Source: a bacterium (GTDB lineage: Bacteria; Bdellovibrionota; FAC87; UBA2466). From it: DNA of 8,206 nt. A program made the position numbers and the translations under genes. The stretch lies in assembly GCA_019750655.1 (NCBI GenBank), contig JAIEOG010000441.1:1-8206 (forward strand), read 5' to 3'. Of the stretch, positions 1 to 5,424 are shown piece by piece. Below the pieces are notes generated by a model. The model was not told the origin of the DNA and did no database searches. It worked only from the letters and a program-made list of their open reading frames with translations. Position 1 is the first letter of the stretch. Each line of letters opens with the position of its first letter.

Positions 1-2439
1 TAGAACCACCACCGTGCGTTCTTTGAGTTTATCACGGACCTGATCCACGAGCGTGCGCAGGATCTTGGGGTTTACGGAAGGTACTTGCTCCATCACCAGG
101 TGCAGGCCGTTGATCTCGACTTTCTTTTCCCAGAGCTGGCCGCCGCCGCTTTGTGAACCGCCGCCGCCTTGAGCGAGCTTGAGCTGCAATTGATCGACGG
201 TGCGCTGCAGTGTCTGCGCGGATTCTTGTAAGGCTTGAAGCTTGGGCATCACGTCGGCGGTGCCTAGCTTGCTTTCGATCTGGCGCAGCAAAGCGTGGCG
301 CTGCTGCAGAAACTCAATCGCTGCTTCGGAAGTGATGGCCTCGATGCGGCGCACGCCGCTCGCAACCGATCCCTCCGAGAGGATCTTGAAAAAGCCAATA
401 TCCGAAACGGAGGAACTCAAGTGCGTGCCTCCGCAAAGCTCAATGCTCACGGGAGTCTCTTTACCGACGCGGATCACGCGCACACGGTCGCCGTACTTCT
501 CATCGAAAAACGCCATCGCGCCCGCTTGGATAGCGGCATCGTAGGGCATTTCTTCTGCAGTTACGGGGTGTGACTCGCGGATTTGCGCATTTACCCATTC
601 CTCGATCTTCGCCAGTTCCTCGGCAGTCACTGACTTGGGATAGGTGAAGTCAAAGCGCAGACGGTCAGGGTCTACTAGCGATCCAGCTTGTTTCACGCGA
701 TCGCCGAGCGTTAAGCGAAGGGCAGCGTGTAGCAAGTGAGTCGCAGTGTGGTTGATGGCTGTCTTTTGCCTTAGGCGAGTGTCCACCCGGAGGTGGTAAT
801 TCTTGCCCGCTTCGAGTTTGCCTTGAGCGACTTCCACTTTGTGCAGGAAGTTTTTCCCGTTCTTGCGTGTGTCCACGACGGTGGCGCGGATGCCTGTGCC
901 GTCGATAGTTCCCTTATCGCCTACTTGGCCGCCGCCTTCTGCATAGAAAGGCGTAGCTTCGAAGATGGCAAAGCCCGTCCCTGTAAGCGCTTGGGTTTCT
1001 TTTCCCTGAGCGTCGAGCAGCATTTCGATTTTGCTCGAAGCATCGGTGGCTGTGTAACCCAGGAACCGCGTTTCGGAGCGCCGGCCTTCGAGCGATTTGT
1101 TGATCGCTTCTGCGACGCCACCCGCATCCGCTTTGTGAAAGCTGCTTTGGCTACGCTGTTTCTCCATCAGCGTTTCAAAACCTTTTTCGTCAATTGTGAG
1201 CTGGTGTTCCGCCGCGATGGTCGCGGTGAGGTCGAGCGGGAATCCGAAGGTGTCATAGAGCTTAAAGGCGATATCGCTGGGAAGTACTTTCTGGGAGTGG
1301 CTCGAGGCTTCGCGGATGGCGCTTTCCAGAACACCCATACCGCGGTGGAGGGTTTCGTGGAATTTCGCTTCTTCTTCGCGGATTGTGGATTCGATTTCCG
1401 CCTGTTTCTGCGCGACTTCCGGATAAACCTTGCCCAGGCTTTGGCTGACTTGCTTGACCAACTCAAAAATAAACGGTTCTTGCTGTCCGAGCTTTTTCCC
1501 GTGGCGAATGGCGCGGCGGAGAATGCGGCGCAAGACGTAACCGCGGCCTTCGTTGCTTGGAAAAACGCCGTCTGCGATCAAGAAAGTGCTCGCGCGCAAG
1601 TGATCGGCCACCACACGCATGGAGTTTGAGGGGACGTCTTTTAAGGTGGATTCGTACGGCTGTTTTACTTTGCTAGAAATAGCTTGGAGCAACGGCGCGA
1701 AGATGTCGCAATCGTAGTTGCTAAACTTGCCCTGCAGAACGGCCGAAACGCGCTCGAGTCCGGAGCCTGTGTCGACGCTGGGTTTCGGCAGCGGCGTTAG
1801 TACGCCCGCGCTATCGCGGTTGAACTGCATAAACACGAGGTTCCAGATTTCCAAGAACCGGCCGTCGGTGTTTGTGCCGGGAGTATTGCCGCGGCCATAT
1901 TCCGGACCCCAGTCAAAATGGATTTCCGTGCACGGGCCGCAGGGCCCCGTGTCGCCCATGGCCCAGAAGTTGTCTTTCTCGCCGAGTTTTTCAATGCGCT
2001 CCGCTGGTTGGCCGATTTTTTTCCAAAGCTCCAGCGCTTCGTCGTCGTTCTGGAAGACAGTTACCCAGATGCGATCCTTGGGTAGGTTCAGTTTCTTGAA
2101 CAAAAGCTCCCAAGCAAAGGCGATGGCGTCTTGTTTGAAATAATCGCCGAAGGAAAAATTCCCCAGCATTTCGAAAAACGTGTGGTGGCGTGGCGTGAAG
2201 CCGACGTTTTCCAAATCATTATGCTTGCCGCCGGCGCGCAGGCATTTTTGGACGGTAGTAGCGCGGTTGTAGCCGTTGTTCTGGATGCCCAAAAAGCAGT
2301 CTTTGAACTGCACCATGCCGGAGTTGGCGAAAAGCAGGGTGGGGTCCGCTGCCGGGATCAAGCTCGAGCTACGGACCCGGCTATGGCCGTGGCCTTCAAA
2401 AAACTTCAGAAATGTTTCGCGGATATCGGCGGATTTCAT
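1..2439 (-). CDS. alaS: Alanyl-tRNA synthetase (C-terminus cut by window edge)
   Basis: Cytoplasmic enzyme that charges tRNA-Ala with alanine using ATP and clears mischarged Ser- and Gly-tRNA-Ala. The minus-strand frame is open from the ATG at 2439 to base 1, giving 813 residues against roughly 875 in the family, so about 60 C-terminal residues lie outside. Seen in order: class II motif 2 region FFEMLGNFSFGDYF (residues 88-101); motif 3 TGSGLERV (224-231); the tRNA-recognition segment PSNEGRGYVLRR from residue 294, whose N296 corresponds to the G3:U70-reading Asn of E. coli, with LYDTFGFPLDLT from 394; the editing-domain zinc site H564xxxH568 with C669GGTH673; then a coiled-coil-like stretch and a glycine-rich linker (about 758-767) into the C-Ala domain. 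The start is chosen because MKSADIRETFLKFFEGHGH is the usual AlaS N-terminus; only a weak GGGTGAG ribosome site adjoins it. The gene is divergent from bioB. I translated the whole frame and found no break. Confidence 0.98.
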   Translation of the reverse strand, partial: MKSADIRETFLKFFEGHGHSRVRSSSLIPAADPTLLFANSGMVQFKDCFLGIQNNGYNRATTVQKCLRAGGKHNDLENVGFTPRHHTFFEMLGNFSFGDYFKQDAIAFAWELLFKKLNLPKDRIWVTVFQNDDEALELWKKIGQPAERIEKLGEKDNFWAMGDTGPCGPCTEIHFDWGPEYGRGNTPGTNTDGRFLEIWNLVFMQFNRDSAGVLTPLPKPSVDTGSGLERVSAVLQGKFSNYDCDIFAPLLQAISSKVKQPYESTLKDVPSNSMRVVADHLRASTFLIADGVFPSNEGRGYVLRRILRRAIRHGKKLGQQEPFIFELVKQVSQSLGKVYPEVAQKQAEIESTIREEEAKFHETLHRGMGVLESAIREASSHSQKVLPSDIAFKLYDTFGFPLDLTATIAAEHQLTIDEKGFETLMEKQRSQSSFHKADAGGVAEAINKSLEGRRSETRFLGYTATDASSKIEMLLDAQGKETQALTGTGFAIFEATPFYAEGGGQVGDKGTIDGTGIRATVVDTRKNGKNFLHKVEVAQGKLEAGKNYHLRVDTRLRQKTAINHTATHLLHAALRLTLGDRVKQAGSLVDPDRLRFDFTYPKSVTAEELAKIEEWVNAQIRESHPVTAEEMPYDAAIQAGAMAFFDEKYGDRVRVIRVGKETPVSIELCGGTHLSSSVSDIGFFKILSEGSVASGVRRIEAITSEAAIEFLQQRHALLRQIESKLGTADVMPKLQALQESAQTLQRTVDQLQLKLAQGGGGSQSGGGQLWEKKVEINGLHLVMEQVPSVNPKILRTLVDQVRDKLKERTVVVL

Positions 2440-2463
2440 CTCACCCAATCTAGTGTCCCGAGT

Positions 2464-2577
2464 CGGTAATTTCCATCAGAATTCCAGCGGGTCCTGTCAG
2501 CTGCAAGGTCTACCAGCCCCAATGGGGCTGTACGACCTTTCCGCTGCCACCCACTGGAATTCTGATGGAAATTACCG
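2464..2577. repeat. 114-bp near-palindrome between alaS and bioB
   Basis: The outer arms 2464-2487 and 2554-2577 are perfect 24-bp inverted repeats (left arm begins CGGTAATTTCCATCAG). The inner parts are imperfectly complementary: GTCAGCTGCAAGGTC at 2496-2510 against the complement of 2534-2548, with a 3-nt size difference. The centre is a perfect 7-bp stem CAGCCCC (2514-2520) / GGGGCTG (2524-2530) with the loop AAT. The whole could extrude as a cruciform, or fold as one long RNA hairpin if transcribed from either side. It lies 24 bp upstream of the alaS ATG and 83 bp upstream of the bioB ATG, so it is not a tail-to-tail terminator. It could be a palindromic interspersed or MITE-like element, two terminal inverted repeats left by an insertion sequence, or a structured control region. 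The sequence alone does not decide between these. Confidence 0.9.
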
Positions 2578-2623
2578 AGGCGGGAGGCTGTGGTTTCAGT
2601 ATTTGGGGGAATGTAGCTCGTGA

Positions 2624-2652
2624 TTGCCACCGGGTCTGGCCCGCGCTAGACC
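2624..2652 (+). promoter_or_regulatory. Possible bioB promoter, near-leaderless
   Basis: TTGCCA (2624-2629) matches five of six bases of the sigma-70 -35 box. It is followed after 17 bp by TAGACC (2647-2652), a poor -10 with three of six matches. Transcription would start around 2659-2661, almost at the bioB ATG. This fits the lack of a properly spaced Shine-Dalgarno there: the only purine run, AGGG at 2655-2658, is two bases from the ATG. The match is weak and could be chance. Confidence 0.25.
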
Positions 2653-2660
2653 TTAGGGTT

Positions 2661-3623
2661 ATGGATATTCGCCATGATTGGACTCGGGAAGAGGTTTTAG
2701 GGCTTTTGACTGGGCCTTTGGAGCCCCTTTTGGATCGCGCGCGCGACGTGCATGCCCGGTATGCGGCCCAAGACGTCCAGCAATGCCAATTGCTGAGCAT
2801 CAAAACGGGGGCGTGCCCGGAAGACTGTGGCTATTGCTCGCAGAGCGCGCATTTTAAAACCTCCATCAAGCCCGAGAACCTGATGGATGTGGACACTGTC
2901 GTTCGCACCGCCCAAGAGGCGCACGCCAATGGCGCGAGCCGTTTTTGTATGGGCGCTGCTTGGCGTAAGGCGCCGAGTGACCGGCGTTTTGAATCGGTTT
3001 TGGACATGATCCGGGGCGTAGCTGCGACCGGGATGGAAGTCTGCTGCACTTTGGGTATGGCCACCGAAGATCAGCTCCGCCAGATGAAAGAAGCCGGGCT
3101 CACGGCTTACAACCACAATCTCGACACGAGCCGCGAGCATTATTCCAAAGTCATTTCGACGCGTACTTACGACGATCGCCTGGAGACGCTAGCGAATGCT
3201 CGGCGCGCCGGTGTGCAGGTTTGCTGCGGTGGGATTTTGGGTTTAGGCGAAACGGAAAAAGACCGCGCGGCCTTCTTGGTGGAACTCGCGACGATGGATC
3301 CGCACCCAGAGAGCGTTCCTGTGAATCTCTTGGTGCCCATTGAAGGGACGCCCTTGGAAGGTACTCCCGCGGTGCCATTTGACGAGTTTTTGCGCTCGGT
3401 GGCGACAGCGCGCATTTTGATGCCGCGTTCGCGCGTTCGCTTAAGCGCTGGCCGGAATACGTTGACCGAAGAACAACAGCTACAGTGTTTCGCTGCGGGT
3501 GCGAACTCGATTTTTGTCGGCGAGAAACTACTCACGGCTCCCAACGTAGAGTGGGATCAAGATAAGCTGATGGTCGAGCGGTTGCCGCAGAATCAGTCCC
3601 CGACAACCCAAGCTAGCCTTTAA
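2661..3623 (+). CDS. bioB: Biotin synthase (radical SAM)
   Basis: Radical SAM enzyme that inserts sulfur into dethiobiotin to give biotin, the last step of the pathway, in the cytoplasm. The 320-residue product is near the usual BioB length (E. coli 346). The radical-SAM cluster motif ACPEDCGYC gives C52, C56 and C59 as 4Fe-4S ligands. The [2Fe-2S] sulfur-donor cluster ligands are all present: C96 (RFCMGAAWR), C128 (EVCCTLGM), C188 (QVCCGGILGLGE) and R260 (RVRLSAGR), close to the E. coli numbering. The ATG at 2661 is preferred over an upstream in-frame ATG at 2565. The extra 32 residues of the longer form are encoded by the palindrome and flanking DNA and do not resemble BioB, while MDIRHDWTREEV fits the family N-terminus. 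No other bio gene is visible, so it stands alone, divergent from alaS. Its stop overlaps the convergent lipoprotein gene. An additional Cys follows both C128 and C188. Confidence 0.97.
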   Translation: MDIRHDWTREEVLGLLTGPLEPLLDRARDVHARYAAQDVQQCQLLSIKTGACPEDCGYCSQSAHFKTSIKPENLMDVDTVVRTAQEAHANGASRFCMGAAWRKAPSDRRFESVLDMIRGVAATGMEVCCTLGMATEDQLRQMKEAGLTAYNHNLDTSREHYSKVISTRTYDDRLETLANARRAGVQVCCGGILGLGETEKDRAAFLVELATMDPHPESVPVNLLVPIEGTPLEGTPAVPFDEFLRSVATARILMPRSRVRLSAGRNTLTEEQQLQCFAAGANSIFVGEKLLTAPNVEWDQDKLMVERLPQNQSPTTQASL

Positions 3624-4300
3624 GGCGTCGGGACGTCTTTCATGTTATTGAAGAGATCTTGAAGGCCGCCTTCGGCGTGGGATGTGTTGATCCCTGCGAG
3701 AAAATTCCCCTGGATTTCATTCGAGATTGTCACGCCAGTCACCGTCGGCGTGAGTTTTTGCAGGTCGATGCCGCCTTCCCAGAATGTGATGAATTGCCCG
3801 ACCGTCCGGTTGTAACGGATATGCACCAGTTGAGGATCGACGAGGTCGCCTTGGGCCACTTTCTGGCGCCACTCAATGGTCCAAGAAGCAATGTTCTCTT
3901 TGTAAACCGCGGTGAAGAGCCAATCGACTAGAGGGTCCGTACCAGGATCGAATTTGTCGACCCGCGCTTTTTTCCATTTCACACCGGCAGGCGTTTGCAT
4001 TACGGCCAGAATATCGGCGAGCGGCCGCTCGATGCAGCCTCCGCCTTCCGCGGAAAAACGGCCCTGCGGGTTCTTTCCACTTTTCGCAACCAGCTTAGGA
4101 GCGCTCCGGTAAACGCCCGCGGCATCGGGGGCACAAAAGGCGGTCTGGTCCAAAGCAGGCTCATCATTTTCTACCGGCTGCGTGGAGGTCGGCGCCGCCG
4201 GCGCCAAAGGCGTGATGGGTTCGCCGCTAAACGGGGTCGGCGGTTCGTTCCCACAGCCTGAAAGGGCGGCGATGAGGAGCAAGGACCAGAAGGTTCTCAT
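3620..4300 (-). CDS. Predicted outer-envelope lipoprotein, unknown function
   Basis: 226 residues. The N-terminus MRTFWSLLLIAALSGC carries a short positive end, a hydrophobic stretch and a lipobox L13-S-G-C16, so the protein should be lipidated on C16 and anchored in the envelope. A Pro/Thr/Glu-rich linker (about 17-50) follows, then a globular part with only two further cysteines (C56, C89), which could pair. Residues about 92-220 mix amphipathic and aromatic segments (VKWKKARV, WTIEWRQKV, HIRYNRTVGQFITFWEGGI) and end in a helix-like GGLQDLFNNM. The pattern loosely recalls START/SRPBCC-type ligand-binding folds, but this is only an impression. I do not recognise the family. The bases before the ATG on this strand are pyrimidine-rich (ACTCCTCC), so no Shine-Dalgarno is visible. 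It converges on bioB with a 4-bp overlap and diverges from the small gene at 4378 across 77 bp. Confidence 0.85.
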   Translation of the reverse strand: MRTFWSLLLIAALSGCGNEPPTPFSGEPITPLAPAAPTSTQPVENDEPALDQTAFCAPDAAGVYRSAPKLVAKSGKNPQGRFSAEGGGCIERPLADILAVMQTPAGVKWKKARVDKFDPGTDPLVDWLFTAVYKENIASWTIEWRQKVAQGDLVDPQLVHIRYNRTVGQFITFWEGGIDLQKLTPTVTGVTISNEIQGNFLAGINTSHAEGGLQDLFNNMKDVPTP

Positions 4301-4377
4301 CCGGAGGAGTTACAGCTCAGGCCGGATTTTGTCTAGCGGGGGTTTGTCATGGAGGGCAGGTGGGGTAACCTTCCCTT

Positions 4378-4623
4378 ATGGGACTATTCACCTTTCTGAA
4401 ACGCATCAAATACGGTTCTCCGGAAGTGCGCGAAGTGGGCCACATCGAGTTTTCCATCGCTGGTGTGCCGACCGAGATAGTGGTGGTGGAATTAGAGGCG
4501 GACGAAAACGGGAAGAAGAACGCCGGAATCCGGATTAAGCGCCGGCACGACACCCTCTACATGGCGCTTCCCGCAGAGAAGGTCGATAAGCTCCATGACT
4601 TGCTGCGGCAGGCCACCCGATAG
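4378..4623 (+). CDS. Small conserved-looking protein of unknown function (81 aa)
   Basis: 81 residues starting MGLFTFLKRIKYGS and ending in TAG. The start is fixed because an in-frame TAA sits at 4366-4368 and this is the first ATG after it; no good Shine-Dalgarno lies between them. The protein is charged and soluble, with no signal peptide, membrane span or cysteine. It looks like a small alpha/beta unit: alternating strands (HIEFSIAGVPTEIVVVELEA, then AGIRIKRR and TLYMALP) and a closing amphipathic helix (AEKVDKLHDLLRQATR). This regular pattern is the reason to prefer it over the overlapping minus-strand frame at 4347-4553. I do not recognise the family. It lies between the divergent lipoprotein gene and the exported-protein gene 102 bp downstream, which has its own promoter. 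Confidence 0.7.
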   Translation: MGLFTFLKRIKYGSPEVREVGHIEFSIAGVPTEIVVVELEADENGKKNAGIRIKRRHDTLYMALPAEKVDKLHDLLRQATR

Positions 4624-4631
4624 CCGCTTCC

Positions 4632-4661
4632 TTGAGCCGCACTAGGCCAAACAGCTACAAT
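4632..4661 (+). promoter_or_regulatory. Sigma-70-type promoter for the exported-protein gene
   Basis: TTGAGC (4632-4637) and TACAAT (4656-4661) are separated by 18 bp. The -10 matches five of six consensus bases and the -35 four of six. The expected transcription start is near 4668, giving a leader of about 58 nt before the ATG at 4726. The promoter lies just after the TAG of the 81-residue gene, so the downstream gene can be expressed independently. Confidence 0.55.
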
Positions 4662-4675
4662 AAATCTTCCTGTCA

Positions 4676-4718
4676 GGGGCTCGCGCTTTCAGCCCCTTAT
4701 TCACAACTTTAATAAGGG
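4676..4718 (+). promoter_or_regulatory. Leader with two mutually exclusive hairpins, one masking the RBS
   Basis: Hairpin 1 pairs GGGGCT (4676-4681) with AGCCCC (4691-4696). Hairpin 2 pairs CCCTTATT (4694-4701) with AATAAGGG (4711-4718), a perfect 8-bp stem with a 9-nt loop. They share CCC at 4694-4696, so they cannot both form in full. The 3' arm of hairpin 2 contains AAGGG (4714-4718), the Shine-Dalgarno of the ATG at 4726 (7-nt spacer). Hairpin 2 would therefore block translation and hairpin 1 would release it. The logic resembles a riboswitch expression platform or an RNA thermometer; no known aptamer is recognised. Confidence 0.5.
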
Positions 4719-4725
4719 ACAAACT

Positions 4726-5418
4726 ATGAAAACTGCCTATCTGCTATTGGCTTTGATGGTGTCTGCAAATGCGTTTGCGTGTTTCGATCCGCCGAGTCCA
4801 ATCACTTTGACCGGTACGAGTTTTGCCGATCAGGACTTTTCCGTAAGCTCTAAGGGGCTAGGACATAATGGAGAGTACATTTATTTCGACCAGACGGCAG
4901 AAAACGCCGACGGGTCCAAGGGTAAATGGTGTTACCAGACAAAAAATGGTTCTAAAAGCTGCGACATTAAACCTCAGGTCACCATTACGGATCCAAAAAA
5001 CGGAAACAAAATCATTGGCGTTCTCACTCTTGATAAAGATAAGAAAACAGCCTTGTTAAAATCCGTGAAAGAACCGTATAGCAAAAATAATTTTACGGTC
5101 GATGAAGAAGCCGCCTATTTAGAATTCACCGATAAATCCGATCCTGTGGGGAAGGGCATCGGAAGCAGCGATAGATTTATTGCAAGAGCAATGGACGCCC
5201 AAGGAAATCAGCTTGGAAAAGTGGTTTCAACTCATGGCCGCGGAGCCAAGGCAGTGTCCACTGCTAAGCCAAACGCTAGGATCGATTTAGCGAATGCTCA
5301 GGCATACCAAGGTGGTTGTGGTGGCACTTCCGCAGTGCCTTCCTCGGATAAACCTAAGAGCCAATTTGGAGTAGGTAAGCCTGGCGGCGGCAAAGACACG
5401 ATTGAGTTTAAGGAATAA
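4726..5418 (+). CDS. Exported four-cysteine protein, unknown function, AT-rich gene
   Basis: 230 residues. MKTAYLLLALMVSANAFA is a clear signal peptide with an A16-F17-A18 signal peptidase I site before C19. The -3 and -2 residues (Ala, Phe) do not make a proper lipobox, so the mature protein is probably periplasmic or secreted. Four cysteines (C19, C69, C79, C198) could form two disulfides. The middle (about 25-190) is polar and strand-rich with many Lys, Asp and Asn residues. The last 35 or so residues are Gly/Ser/Pro/Lys-rich and probably disordered. No family is recognised. The gene differs from its neighbours in composition: I counted 95 G+C in the 240 bases 4921-5160 (about 40%) against 35 of 60 in bioB 3301-3360. 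This suggests recent acquisition or a fast-evolving orphan. It has its own promoter and the hairpin leader, and ends 6 bp from the stop of the convergent Fe-S reductase. Confidence 0.9.
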   Translation: MKTAYLLLALMVSANAFACFDPPSPITLTGTSFADQDFSVSSKGLGHNGEYIYFDQTAENADGSKGKWCYQTKNGSKSCDIKPQVTITDPKNGNKIIGVLTLDKDKKTALLKSVKEPYSKNNFTVDEEAAYLEFTDKSDPVGKGIGSSDRFIARAMDAQGNQLGKVVSTHGRGAKAVSTAKPNARIDLANAQAYQGGCGGTSAVPSSDKPKSQFGVGKPGGGKDTIEFKE

Positions 5419-5424
5419 CCGTTG

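Noticed and set aside
793..1629. Plus-strand open frame of 278 codons
   Set aside because: It lies entirely antisense to alaS, whose frame is intact and strongly conserved. It is a shadow frame.
2440..2463. T-box or other known riboswitch upstream of alaS
   Set aside because: No T-box motif or specifier structure is visible. The only structure is the palindrome.
2464..2577. Integron attC site
   Set aside because: The ends lack the RYYYAAC / GTTRRRY core sites and no cassette organisation or integrase is present.
2436..2630. Open frames on both strands through the palindrome encode similar peptides (GNFHQNSSG ... WNSDGNYR)
   Set aside because: Both frames simply read the two arms of the same inverted repeat. 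The plus frame also runs antisense to alaS. There is no ribosome site and no independent sign of coding.
2565..2660. Upstream in-frame ATG that would extend BioB by 32 residues
   Set aside because: The extra residues come from the palindrome arm and flanking DNA, do not look like a BioB N-terminus and have no ribosome site. The ATG at 2661 fits the family.
4301..4377. Promoter for the lipoprotein gene
   Set aside because: On the minus strand ATGACA and TAGACA occur but only 9 bp apart, and no other correctly spaced pair was found.
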